A stretch of 33,133 nt of DNA, taken from positions 1 through 33,133 of the forward strand of contig JAEEXE010000031.1 of the NCBI GenBank assembly GCA_016291375.1, written 5' to 3'. This document shows positions 5,093 through 12,724 of the stretch, in pieces (the first letter of the stretch is position 1; every line of letters begins with the position of its first letter). This DNA comes from Butyrivibrio sp. (GTDB lineage Bacteria; Bacillota; Clostridia; Lachnospirales; Lachnospiraceae). Below the pieces are notes generated by a model that ran no database searches, was not told where the DNA came from, and worked only from the letters and a program-made list of their open reading frames with translations. The position numbers and the translations under genes are program-made.

Positions 5093-6355
5093 TTACAATA
5101 TGATCTTTATTCTTGTGCCGAGTTCTGTTCTTGATAGTATCTCAAAGTATCCGCCGTGGCGGTCTACGATCCACTTGGCGATGGAGAGACCAAGGCCGGT
5201 GCCGTTATAAGTTCTTGCTTTGTCAGCGCGGTAGAAGCGTTCAAACATGTGCTCTACGTCTGCTTGTGTCATGCCGATACCGGTGTCTTGTACCATGAGA
5301 TATGGGTGGTTGTCGTCGCCTCGCCCAACGCCAAGGATGATCTCATCTCCCGGGTTGGTGTATTTGGCTGCGTTGTCGACGAGGACTCTTACTGCCTGTT
5401 TAAGGAGTGTCCTGTCGGCATCTATGATTATCTCCTCTTCGCTTTTTCTAAAGCGATAGGGATGTGTTTCGTCTATCATGAAGGATTCTTCGTAGATTTC
5501 CTGCATTAGTTCGCCCAGTTTCACCGGCTCTTTTGCCAGGACTGTCTTACCGCTGTCGCCTCTTGCAAGGAAGAGGAGCTGTTCCACGAGGCGGTTCATG
5601 TGGTCAGCTTCGTTGGAGATTGCGGCTATCGATTCGTCCAGGACTTTTTCGTCGGTGCTGCCCCAGCGCTCTAGCATCTGTGCATAGCCTTGTATGACGG
5701 CGATGGGTGTGCGCAGTTCGTGGGAAGCGTCGTTGACAAAGCGTGCCTGCTGGCGATATGAGTCTTTTAACCTCTCGATGAGGCGGTTTACGGATTGCTC
5801 AACGCCAAGGAGTTCTTTGTCGTGGAGGTAGACGTACTGGTTTTCATCGGGAACGACGTGTTCGATGGCGTCCTCTATGAGTCTGTACTTATCTTCTGAG
5901 AAGGCGAGTTTATTGAGTTCGTCAGCTTTTTCTGCCAAGTCGCTGATGGGGCGAAGGGTTTTGTGAGCCTTGCCTGATACGACAGGTAGGGAAAAGAGAA
6001 CTCCCAGTAGCTGTAGCATGTAGAGGGCGAGCACCAGTGCGCCGATGCGTGATGCGACGCCAAAAAAGCCGACGCTCATAAGTAATTCGCCGCCTAGTGA
6101 TGTGACTTTATATGTAAGGCCGGTAATGAGGCCGTTTTGGAGTATCAGGTCTCTGTGTCTGTGGAAGGAGAAGCTTCCTATGACTTCTATTTCTTTCATG
6201 TATGCCCAGAACATGTTAAGGAGGACGAAGATCAGGATGTCCGTCTTGAAGTAGAGTTTCATCTTGGTCTTTGTGATGAGCCATACGATGCGGTGGGCGA
6301 TGGATTTCATTTTTTTGGATGGGCGATTGTTATTGTTGTTCTGATTTGATGACAT
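5093..6355 (-). CDS. Sensor histidine kinase (HisKA/HATPase_c)
   Basis: This 420-residue membrane kinase has two membrane spans (about residues 38-53 and 97-125) around a short extracellular loop. A poorly conserved HAMP-like linker follows, then the phospho-acceptor His212 in DASHELRTPI. The ATP-binding boxes are DNAAKY, DTGIGM, FERFYRADKAR and GTGLGLSI. It phosphorylates the response regulator encoded just upstream, whose gene overlaps this one by 26 bases. The asparagine-rich N-terminus (NQNNNNN) lies in the overlap. The signal is unknown, since the outside loop has no recognisable domain. Confidence 0.93.
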   Translation of the reverse strand: MSSNQNNNNNRPSKKMKSIAHRIVWLITKTKMKLYFKTDILIFVLLNMFWAYMKEIEVIGSFSFHRHRDLILQNGLITGLTYKVTSLGGELLMSVGFFGVASRIGALVLALYMLQLLGVLFSLPVVSGKAHKTLRPISDLAEKADELNKLAFSEDKYRLIEDAIEHVVPDENQYVYLHDKELLGVEQSVNRLIERLKDSYRQQARFVNDASHELRTPIAVIQGYAQMLERWGSTDEKVLDESIAAISNEADHMNRLVEQLLFLARGDSGKTVLAKEPVKLGELMQEIYEESFMIDETHPYRFRKSEEEIIIDADRTLLKQAVRVLVDNAAKYTNPGDEIILGVGRGDDNHPYLMVQDTGIGMTQADVEHMFERFYRADKARTYNGTGLGLSIAKWIVDRHGGYFEILSRTELGTRIKIIL

Positions 6356-7049
6356 AGCCTACTCCCCTTACGGTGGTGATCATGTTTACATCGTAGACGT
6401 CGTCGATCTTGGAGCGGAGGTATCTGATGTACACGTCGATCATGTTGGTCTCGCCCACGTAGTCGTATCCGCATACCTGCTCAAGGAGTGTGTCTCTTGA
6501 AAGGACGATGTCTTTGTTTTTGAGTAGCATTTCAAGCATCATGAATTCGCGATTGGTCAGGGTTATGTTGTGACCATCGTAGGTGACTTCTCTTTTCTTT
6601 TCATCAAGTCTTAGTTTCTGCCAGGTGTAGATGCCTTCCGGGGTATCGCCGATTTGTGTGGCAGTGCCTTTGGCGGCAGCGCTGTTGCCATGGAGTTTGA
6701 GAGCCACTCTGATCCTTGCAAGGAGTTCTTCGATGGCGAAGGGTTTGGTGATGTAGTCCACCGCTCCGCCATCGAGTCCCGATACTTTGTCCATTACTGC
6801 ATCTCGCGCAGTGAGAAGGATCGTGGGGGTTGGCTTTTCCTGCATGAGGCGTCTTAGGACTTCAAGTCCGTTGAGGCCGGGAAGCATGATGTCGAGTAGG
6901 ATCAGGTCGTAGTCTCCTTCTACCGCCATCTTGAGGCCTTCCCTTCCGTCGAAGGCTTTGCTCACTTCGTATCCTTCGTGTTGCAATTCCAGTTCGACGA
7001 ATCTTGCCAGTTTTTCTTCATCTTCTACTATCAGTAAATGCGCTGCCAT
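6330..7049 (-). CDS. OmpR/PhoB family response regulator
   Basis: This 239-residue protein has a receiver domain (about 1-120) with the acidic pair Glu9-Asp10, phospho-acceptor Asp53 (LLDIMLPG), the LLTARD threonine and the ITKPF lysine. A winged-helix DNA-binding domain (about 143-236) follows, with LTNREFMMLEMLL and YIRYLRSKID typical of the family. Between the two is a low-complexity linker (GNSAAAKGTATQ). The usual GLDAGADDY before the lysine reads GLDGGAVDY, a mild departure. A TAAGGAG ribosome site precedes the ATG. It lies 10 bases after the DUF4342 gene and overlaps the kinase gene, forming one operon. Confidence 0.94.
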   Translation of the reverse strand: MAAHLLIVEDEEKLARFVELELQHEGYEVSKAFDGREGLKMAVEGDYDLILLDIMLPGLNGLEVLRRLMQEKPTPTILLTARDAVMDKVSGLDGGAVDYITKPFAIEELLARIRVALKLHGNSAAAKGTATQIGDTPEGIYTWQKLRLDEKKREVTYDGHNITLTNREFMMLEMLLKNKDIVLSRDTLLEQVCGYDYVGETNMIDVYIRYLRSKIDDVYDVNMITTVRGVGYVIKSEQQ

Positions 7050-7059
7050 GCACTGCTCC

Positions 7060-7572
7060 TTATTCCTCGTGGAATGTTTCTTTTACCTGTTCTGCTGTCT
7101 CTTTTGCTTTATCTACTACGTCGTTGGCTACCTTGAGGTTGTCTTTTCCATAGAACTTGTAGTTCCAGTCAAAGAAGAGTGAAATCACAATGAGTAAAAG
7201 AACTGCCCACCAGCCAAATATGATTGCTGCGATCGCAAGCCAAAGGGGTACGTTGATGACGTGCTCGCCTTTGCGGGAGATCTCTACGTAGTTGTTTGTA
7301 AGGAAGGCGATGGCTTTCTTAAGGAATTCTTTTATCTTGGTTCCTGCTTTGTTGCCGTCGCTCTCTGTGTCCTTGATAGGTACGATGTCGTATGATGCGT
7401 CGTACTGTGTTGAGTGGATCTGCTGCTCGGGTGCTCTGACCTTGCCCTGTTTCTCAAGTATGATCATTGCATCAAGGAGGTCGCCGTTGGCTTCACTAAG
7501 TGCTGCCTTTGCTTCTTCATAGCTTACGTCTGCTCTTGCTCTTAATTTTTCAATCTTATCAAATTCATCCAT
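7060..7572 (-). CDS. UBA-like/DUF4342 membrane protein, first gene of the two-component operon
   Basis: This 170-residue protein starts with a UBA/TS-N-like three-helix segment (SYEEAKAALSEANGDLLDAMIILEKQGK, about 17-44). After an acidic linker comes a DUF4342 region with an amphipathic helix, one strong hydrophobic segment (VPLWLAIAAIIFGWWAVLLLIVISLFF, about 108-134), and a charged C-terminal helix. The domain pair is known from Firmicutes proteins of unknown function. Position at the head of the regulator-kinase operon suggests a role in envelope stress sensing or output. That role is inferred. A possible -35 TTGACA (complement of 7621-7626) lies upstream but the -10 is poor. Confidence 0.82.
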   Translation of the reverse strand: MDEFDKIEKLRARADVSYEEAKAALSEANGDLLDAMIILEKQGKVRAPEQQIHSTQYDASYDIVPIKDTESDGNKAGTKIKEFLKKAIAFLTNNYVEISRKGEHVINVPLWLAIAAIIFGWWAVLLLIVISLFFDWNYKFYGKDNLKVANDVVDKAKETAEQVKETFHEE

Positions 7573-7680
7573 TTTTGTGTTCCCTTTCTCCTCGTTAGGA
7601 TTAAGTGTTTGTGTTTACATTGTCAAATATAAGGGTGGTAAATTAAATAATCCTTGGAGGAAGATTAAAAATAGATTAAT

Positions 7681-7872
7681 TTATTTATAATCCTGCGATA
7701 CTTCGAGGAATGTCCTGCTGCCGTCTATGTAGTCCTGGTATATGTCCCATGGACTTCCGCCGCCAAGCCAGCATGATGAGCAATTCTCACAACCGCCTCC
7801 GCAGTCAAGAGAATTCTTGATTATCTGCTCGCGCTCTTCTTTTGTGGTGTCCTTAATGAGAATTGATTTCAT
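7681..7872 (-). CDS. Small cysteine-rich protein
   Basis: The ATG at 7872 follows AGGAGG by about 8 bases, which decides the start. An upstream GTG frame at 7881 would sit on the ribosome site. The 63-residue product begins MKSILIKDTTKEEREQIIKN and carries CGGGCENCSSC, four cysteines suited to bind a metal or Fe-S centre, then GGSPWDIYQDYIDG. I do not know a named family. It lies 23 bases after the nitroreductase gene in the same direction, so it is likely co-transcribed and may be connected to redox chemistry. Confidence 0.75.
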   Translation of the reverse strand: MKSILIKDTTKEEREQIIKNSLDCGGGCENCSSCWLGGGSPWDIYQDYIDGSRTFLEVSQDYK

Positions 7873-7895
7873 AGAGTGCACCTCCTAATTCCTTT

Positions 7896-8423
7896 TTAGC
7901 AGATGAAATAAACATAATTGTCTTTTCTTGGAGCTGCGTCTCTTGCGGGCTCTGCTGCGTATCCGAGGGCGCAGTGGCCGATTCCTTCGTACTCGCCTTC
8001 AACACCGAGTTTCTTAAGGATGTCTTTTCCAAAGTCAGACTCAAATTCTTCCTTGGCTCTGTGGATCCAGATGCTGCCTACGCCTAGGCTCTCTGCGGCG
8101 TTCATGAGGTTGCCCATAACAAGTGAGCCATCGTAAATGTAGGTGGGAACTGCCTTGTTAGCAAGGACAACGAGGATTACGGGAGCGCCGTAGAAGGGGT
8201 CGAAGCCTTCCTGCCAGCCGCCAATCTTCCTGTTCTCTTCAGCAATCTCATCGCGAAGTTTCTTGTCTGTGATAGCGATGATGATGGGGCTCTGCTTGCC
8301 CATACCTGTTGCGGCGTAGGTTCCGGCCTTAAGAATTGCCTTGAGCTCATCTTCTTTTATCATATCGGATTTAAAATTGCGGCAGCTTCTTCTTGATTCA
8401 AGTACCTTTAATGTCTCATTCAT
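7896..8423 (-). CDS. Nitroreductase family protein (FMN-dependent)
   Basis: This 175-residue protein is a compact nitroreductase-like flavoprotein. The N-terminal RRSCRNFKSD (about 11-20) is the phosphate-binding part of the FMN site. ILKAGTYAATGMGKQSP (about 30-46), then the NAAESLGVGSIWIHRAKEE helix and the late IGHCALGYAAEP, are standard signatures. Such enzymes reduce nitro compounds, quinones or flavins with NAD(P)H in the cytosol. The GAGGAG ribosome site supports the start. It is followed by the cysteine-rich gene. No specific substrate can be inferred. Confidence 0.92.
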   Translation of the reverse strand: MNETLKVLESRRSCRNFKSDMIKEDELKAILKAGTYAATGMGKQSPIIIAITDKKLRDEIAEENRKIGGWQEGFDPFYGAPVILVVLANKAVPTYIYDGSLVMGNLMNAAESLGVGSIWIHRAKEEFESDFGKDILKKLGVEGEYEGIGHCALGYAAEPARDAAPRKDNYVYFIC

Positions 8424-8522
8424 GACTTTTCTCCTCTTGGCTACTAATAGTTTTCTATCTAATTCTTTTTCTTCTAATTCATTTCTGTTTTTTCTAATCT
8501 TCTTCTATTTTAACATGACGAA

Positions 8523-9083
8523 TCAGATTTCCGATGCGCTTCTAACAAGCTTAGCGTCAACAGCTTCTGCTCCCTTTAATTGTTTCTTACGTGCTTTTTC
8601 CGCCATGCGAATTCTTTTATATATTCCATACTGTCGCTCTTCTTCATTTACAAAGTCAATGGTCAGGCCCTTAGCTTCCAATATCCTGTCAATTGCTTGA
8701 GCCGGATCCATTGTATGATATGGTAAAAAAAGTCCTCTAAGTTCCTTTGGTTTTACTGTCTTATACACCTGAGCCGATGTCCTGCCATAAGTATATGCAT
8801 AGTAGCGATAGATGTAGCCAATCCAGTACATTTCATTGGGGGTATATTTAACTGAGCCGTAGTTTGAAGCGCCGTATTCCTCATCGATTCTCTCCACTAT
8901 ATCTTTGCCCTGGATATTGGTCTGCAAAATATCGGCGCTATCAAGCTCTTTTGCTATGCTACTGTTCATGAACCTTCTGATAAAAATTTCCGAACTGGCA
9001 CCCTGCATGGAAAGAGAAAGTTCAAAAGCCGTTGCCTGCAACTCGCAAAGAAGAAGCCCGTCTTTGTCTATTTTCTTTATCAT
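8523..9083 (-). CDS. Partner protein of the HTH-DUF3990 gene, candidate antitoxin
   Basis: The start at 9083 gives 186 residues beginning MIKKIDKDGLLLCELQATAF. GGAGG lies 11 bases before it. An alternative ATG at 9101 has no ribosome site and sits 6 bases after the upstream stop. The protein is soluble, with a tyrosine-rich central stretch (YTPNEMYWIGYIYRYYAYTYG, about 95-115) and a basic C-terminal tail. This central segment recurs, as I recall it, in small Lachnospiraceae proteins next to DUF3990 genes; I have no formal family name. Tight linkage to an ADP-ribosyltransferase-like gene suggests an immunity or antitoxin role, which is inference. Confidence 0.65.
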   Translation of the reverse strand: MIKKIDKDGLLLCELQATAFELSLSMQGASSEIFIRRFMNSSIAKELDSADILQTNIQGKDIVERIDEEYGASNYGSVKYTPNEMYWIGYIYRYYAYTYGRTSAQVYKTVKPKELRGLFLPYHTMDPAQAIDRILEAKGLTIDFVNEEERQYGIYKRIRMAEKARKKQLKGAEAVDAKLVRSASEI

Positions 9084-9107
9084 ATTCCAAGTTCCCTCCA
9101 TTTATGC

Positions 9108-9962
9108 TCACTTCAATATCTCATCAATGTAGCGTCCCTTACCTCTATACTGCCTGCGCGCAAGCTTGACCTTGTTCTCGCCAAGCCTCGTCTCTTCGCC
9201 GCGGATTTCCTTGTAATAATCCTTCTCGTTCATCGGAATGTAACATCTCTCTATCAGTTTGAGTTTCGAGATAGCTTTTTTACCTGTAAACACGTACTGA
9301 TTTCCAAGGTTAGTAGCAGCTAGGCAGTGTTTGCACTGTTCGTCGGTTATCTCTCCTGCAATAAATGAATTAATGATCTGGAACATCCTATTGTCTGCTA
9401 TTGGCGCAATTATGTAATCGCAATCTCTTGATTTCTCCACTATTTTCCTAATCATGGGATGATCGGAATACTCCTCAAGCGCCCCTCTATAATAAGCTAT
9501 AGTGAGCATCCACTCGCGATTCACTGCATATTTCTTACATTTAAGCCCGGCATCATTAAAGTCAATAAAATACACTGATGATTTATCAAATCCTGAGACA
9601 AAAGAAATCGCTTGATCATAGGTTTCACCTGTATAGAAGCCCTGTCCGAAATCATTATTGGCTCTGCTCTTATCCGCCCTTATCGGTCCATCAATCTCTC
9701 CCTTGGCTCCATGGAAAAGCAGCTTGTGCCCTTGCTTCAGACTCTCAAGCCATAACATCTCTTTTAATCTGCCAAGTTTGATGTTGCGTTCAAATGCATA
9801 GCTGTATATGCTCTCTATAAGTTTATCTGATGGCGCCGTCTTTCCAAGCTCACTTCTGGATAGAGTTACCTGCTGAACTCCAATTGCATTTGCAAATTGA
9901 TCCTGCGTCATCTCTAATATTTCTCGTATTGCCAATATATCCGCCGAAAAATTGTAGTTCAT
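9108..9962 (-). CDS. HTH-XRE fused to DUF3990 (ADP-ribosyltransferase-like), candidate toxin
   Basis: This 284-residue two-domain protein starts with a Cro/CI-type helix-turn-helix (ILAIREILEMTQDQFANAIGVQQVTLSRSELGK, about 9-41). From about residue 80 it is DUF3990: LFHGAKGEIDGPIR (HG at 84-85), NDFGQGFYTGETYDQA (Tyr110), DYIIAPIADNRMF, and GNQYVFTGKKA (Gln222). DUF3990 resembles ADP-ribosyltransferase folds, where a His/Tyr pair binds NAD; that link is a family-level inference. Fusion of the DNA-binding domain to the enzyme means the protein can control its own promoter, which has two matching operators. The AAGGAG ribosome site supports the start. The partner gene starts 24 bases later. Confidence 0.82.
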   Translation of the reverse strand: MNYNFSADILAIREILEMTQDQFANAIGVQQVTLSRSELGKTAPSDKLIESIYSYAFERNIKLGRLKEMLWLESLKQGHKLLFHGAKGEIDGPIRADKSRANNDFGQGFYTGETYDQAISFVSGFDKSSVYFIDFNDAGLKCKKYAVNREWMLTIAYYRGALEEYSDHPMIRKIVEKSRDCDYIIAPIADNRMFQIINSFIAGEITDEQCKHCLAATNLGNQYVFTGKKAISKLKLIERCYIPMNEKDYYKEIRGEETRLGENKVKLARRQYRGKGRYIDEILK

Positions 9963-9979
9963 AATAATTCTCCTTTTAT

Positions 9980-10047
9980 AACTTGTTTATATCACATTAC
10001 TTAAACAAGTTCAACAACTTCCTTATATCACATTACTTAAACAAGTT
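9980..10047 (-). promoter_or_regulatory. Promoter with two operators for the HTH-DUF3990 operon
   Basis: TTGAAC (complement of 10009-10014), 17 bases, TATAAA (complement of 9986-9991). A perfect 10-bp inverted repeat AACTTGTTTA...TAAACAAGTT spans 9980-10011 and covers -10 and part of -35. A second site with one degenerate arm lies at 10016-10047. The shared right part is a 25-bp direct repeat offset by 36 bp. This layout fits autorepression by the HTH domain. Confidence 0.75.
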
Positions 10048-10057
10048 TGGGGGTTTG

Positions 10058-10094
10058 AAAAAAGCTACTTCGTCCATGACAAAGTAGCTCTCTT
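10058..10094 (-). terminator. Terminator after the exonuclease gene
   Basis: AGCTACTT (10063-10070) pairs with AAGTAGCT (10082-10089). On the minus strand a run of six T follows the stem. Confidence 0.75.
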
Positions 10095-10123
10095 ATTTGA
10101 AAGATCAGACGGCTTTTATCCGA

Positions 10124-10672
10124 TCACAGCTGCGGGTACTTTGCGATTCCATGCTGCAGATAGTTCATAATGCGAAGTTCATCAACGGCGTCTGTGAGCG
10201 CGTTATGGAGTTCTGAGTAATCGTCCTCGCCAAACATGCAAAGGATGTCTTCCACTTTGTATCCGCTCTTAAGGCGGCCTGTTCCGCAGCACTGCGCATT
10301 TGCCGGGATGGCTGGGTTGTGCTGTTTGTAGGCTGCAAGCTTAAGTATGTCGTGCCATTTGTAATTGCACAGTTCCGGAAGGCAGCGGGAATCGAAGGCT
10401 GCGTTATAGGCAAAGAGCTGTGTTATTCCATGCGCGTTCAGGTAATCCTTGATCGCTGCGATTGCAGATCTCTTTTTTAACAACTCCGGATTCTGCCCTT
10501 TTACACGAAGCGCGTATGAGTACATTCCGCCTACTCTCGCGGCTTCTTCAAAGATAATGTATTTGTGATCTATTGCTTCAAACTGCCCGTCCTCGGCGAT
10601 GACTATGCCTATGGACATTACTTCGTTGTGCCAGTTGGTCTCTGTATCTATTACGGCGAATTTCTCTGCCAT
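10124..10672 (-). CDS. DEDDh-type 3'-5' exonuclease (DnaQ-like)
   Basis: This 182-residue single-domain protein has the RNase T/DnaQ fold motifs: Asp9 and Glu11 in VIDTETN, the second aspartate in YNAAFDSRCL (about 89-98), and the His/Asp pair in HNALTDAVDEL (about 156-166). These residues bind two metal ions and remove nucleotides from 3' ends. The short length and lack of other domains suggest a stand-alone exonuclease rather than a polymerase subunit. An AAGGAG ribosome site precedes the ATG. The gene is single, with its own terminator, and runs opposite to the next lipoprotein gene. Confidence 0.88.
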   Translation of the reverse strand: MAEKFAVIDTETNWHNEVMSIGIVIAEDGQFEAIDHKYIIFEEAARVGGMYSYALRVKGQNPELLKKRSAIAAIKDYLNAHGITQLFAYNAAFDSRCLPELCNYKWHDILKLAAYKQHNPAIPANAQCCGTGRLKSGYKVEDILCMFGEDDYSELHNALTDAVDELRIMNYLQHGIAKYPQL

Positions 10673-10796
10673 GTTCTCTCCTTGTTTCTATGGTTCTTTT
10701 GGGGTTTATGTCTTTAGTATATGTCAAAAGAATTCTTGGCTTGGATTGTACTTCTCCAAAGTAACATATTTTTGTCATGTGCGCACGATATAATTC

Positions 10797-10856
10797 AAAG
10801 CTTGTGATGGGTCAACTGCAAATCTCTCATAAGTTGACCGCAATTCAAGAAAAGCA
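10797..10856 (-). repeat. Single dispersed copy of the 54-bp hairpin repeat
   Basis: Read on the minus strand this stretch matches the unit repeated at 18593-18754, including GCTTTTCTTGAATTG, GGTCAACT, ATGAGAGATTTGCAGTTGAC and a following GCTTT. Here the arms GGTCAACT/AGTTGACC form a perfect 8-bp stem. It lies in the gap before the lipoprotein gene. The rest of this 250-base gap shows only weak promoter-like elements. Confidence 0.85.
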
Positions 10857-10923
10857 ATATTTCTCTTTACTTACGAGGCGCATCAGTATAATAATTATTT
10901 AGATAAAAGGAGGAGTACCTAAT

Positions 10924-11649
10924 ATGAATAAAAGAAAATTGTTGGCAATTACCGGTGTTCTGGTAATGATTCTATCAGGATGTGCGAATACATCCGATGT
11001 TCCTGCATCGGCAGAGGCGACAACTAACGCAAGTTCTGCGGCGGCAGCGACAGCGGCCACAGCGTCGGAGGCGGCAACTGAAGCAAGTTCTGCTTCTGTG
11101 AAGGGCAATTCTTCTGCAGCTAGCGACAGTTCTGATGCTGCAAGCAAGGTTTTAGACGAAGCCATTGCCGGTAAGATTCCCGTGCATGTCAAAGAAGAAA
11201 GTGGCAAAGAGAGCACTTATTATATCCCTGATCTTCCCCATGATAAGACTGATGCGCTTAGCTATTACGAAGCCGGCGAGAGAATCGATCTTGATAATGA
11301 CGGCGAAAAAGAGCTTGTTATAGAAGGTCCTTACGGCGGTATATATGTAGATGCCAGAGGCCAGGAAGTATATGAACTTGCGCGAGGTGACGGAACAGCT
11401 TTGCAGCTGTATCATGCAGATTATAACGGCAAAACTTATATCTGCCATGTAGATAACTCTCATGGCGGAAGAGAAATTTTCAAGATGGATCAATTCAACG
11501 GTAAGGGCGATATCGTAGAGTCCACAGAGCTTGTTGCGGAATTCTGGGATACCGGATATTTTGATGAGAGCGCTGATTGCCATTTCGGAAAAGAGAAAAT
11601 CTCCACTGATAGATATCTGGAACTAAGAAAAGAAATATTTGATTACTAA
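10924..11649 (+). CDS. Lipoprotein with calcium-binding-like motif, unknown function
   Basis: This 241-residue protein has a lipoprotein signal (ILSGC, modified Cys19), then a long Ala/Ser/Thr-rich linker (about 25-75) typical of surface-tethered proteins. The globular part includes DLDNDGEKELVIEGPYGGIYVD (about 121-142), an EF-hand-like or FG-GAP/VCBS-like loop that may bind calcium. The C-terminal part is acidic. AGGAGG lies 10-15 bases before the ATG. A TATAAT at 10887-10892 could be its -10, with a poor -35. It is the only larger plus-strand gene in the second half of the window and stands alone. Confidence 0.8.
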   Translation: MNKRKLLAITGVLVMILSGCANTSDVPASAEATTNASSAAAATAATASEAATEASSASVKGNSSAASDSSDAASKVLDEAIAGKIPVHVKEESGKESTYYIPDLPHDKTDALSYYEAGERIDLDNDGEKELVIEGPYGGIYVDARGQEVYELARGDGTALQLYHADYNGKTYICHVDNSHGGREIFKMDQFNGKGDIVESTELVAEFWDTGYFDESADCHFGKEKISTDRYLELRKEIFDY

Positions 11650-11654
11650 AAATA

Positions 11655-11686
11655 TAGAAGAAAAAGTGAGGCGATTGGCCTCACTT
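11655..11686. terminator. Bidirectional terminator between the lipoprotein gene and the TRAP operon
   Basis: AAGTGAGGC (11664-11672) pairs with GCCTCACTT (11678-11686). On the minus strand five T follow. The stem contains the stop codon of the last TRAP gene, so termination and the end of translation coincide. Confidence 0.8.
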
Positions 11687-12703
11687 CACGTTCTTTATCT
11701 TCTCGATGAGTTCGTAGTGGCTGCCGGCGTAGGATTTGTAGATTCCTTCCATGGCTTCTTGCCATTCGGTTCTGTCATCGAGTTTTATTATTGTCACTTT
11801 TTCTTTTGACAATTTCTGATAAGCTTCGGCCTCAGCGCTTTCGATGGCGGCCTTGTTGTAGTTCTTGGCGCGGTCGGCGGCGGTCCGGAGGATCTGTCTG
11901 TCTTCTTCTGAGAGGTGTTTCCAGGTGAGTTCGCTTATGAGAATGACGCTGGGCGAGTGAGTGTGGGCATCCATTGTATAATAAGGTGCCACTTTGTAGA
12001 ATTTGTTGGAATAATAGCTGCAGACGGGGTTCTCGGCGCCGTCAACCGCACCGGATTGAAGCGCTGAGTACACGTCTGCGTAGTCCATGACCACGGGTTC
12101 TGCCCCGGTTGCGCGAAGGACATCGCACAGAAGGTCATCTTGCATGCTTCTTATTTTGAGTCCCTGTAAGTCTTTAATGCTCTTGACAGGTCTTTTTACT
12201 GTCATGATATTCCTTGCGCCTTCATCAAGAAAGCACAGTCCCACCATGTGTGAGCCTGATTCCTGCATGTTTGCAAGGATCTCATCACCGATCTCGCCGT
12301 CGCATACTTTCCAGAAATGCTCTGTATTCCTGAACAGATACGGCATTGCCATGACGCCGACTTCCATATCGCCTATGCTCTCAAGGGCGATGGCGTTTCC
12401 CCTGTACATATCCAGGGCGCCGATCTGAAGTTGTTCGTAGTACTGAGCGTCGTTGCCAAGCTTTCCGGCGTCGTACACTTCTATCTCAATTCGGCCGTTA
12501 CTCAGCTCTTTTACCTGATCTGCAAAGTACTTGCCGGTCATGGTGATGATATGGTCAGAGGGGTTAACTTCGGCATAGCGCAGGATTATCTCGGGCTCTG
12601 CGGTGCTCTCCTGCTCCAGAGAAAAAGGTGTGCATGCGGACAAAAGAGTGATGGTCACTCCCATAAGTACAGCGCATCCAACTTTACTCTTACGATACTT
12701 CAT
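11681..12703 (-). CDS. dctP: TRAP transporter substrate-binding lipoprotein (second DctP)
   Basis: This 340-residue DctP-family protein has a lipoprotein signal (LLSAC, Cys24), as expected in a Gram-positive cell without periplasm. Family motifs: AEVNPSDHIITMTGKYFADQVKELSNGRIEIEVY, LKIRSMQDDLLCDVLRATGAEPVVMDYADVYSALQSGAVDGAENP, and SPSVILISELTWKHLSEEDRQ. The arginine in LKIRSM is at the site where DctP proteins normally bind a carboxylate. It follows DctM by 21 bases at the end of the TRAP block and differs greatly from the DctP at the head of the block, so it may serve another ligand with the same membrane pair. Confidence 0.92.
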   Translation of the reverse strand: MKYRKSKVGCAVLMGVTITLLSACTPFSLEQESTAEPEIILRYAEVNPSDHIITMTGKYFADQVKELSNGRIEIEVYDAGKLGNDAQYYEQLQIGALDMYRGNAIALESIGDMEVGVMAMPYLFRNTEHFWKVCDGEIGDEILANMQESGSHMVGLCFLDEGARNIMTVKRPVKSIKDLQGLKIRSMQDDLLCDVLRATGAEPVVMDYADVYSALQSGAVDGAENPVCSYYSNKFYKVAPYYTMDAHTHSPSVILISELTWKHLSEEDRQILRTAADRAKNYNKAAIESAEAEAYQKLSKEKVTIIKLDDRTEWQEAMEGIYKSYAGSHYELIEKIKNVK

Positions 12704-12724
12704 ACTTAACCCCCGGGTTTTACT

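Noticed and set aside
5113..5509. Plus-strand frames opposite the histidine kinase gene
   Set aside because: They are shadows of a gene with clear kinase motifs; cysteine-rich, biased composition and no ribosome site.
10766..10794. Promoter with TATAAT at 10789-10794 for the lipoprotein gene
   Set aside because: No acceptable -35 lies at the right distance, and the leader would run through the repeat. TATAAT at 10887-10892 is nearer but also lacks a good -35, so neither is listed as a firm promoter.
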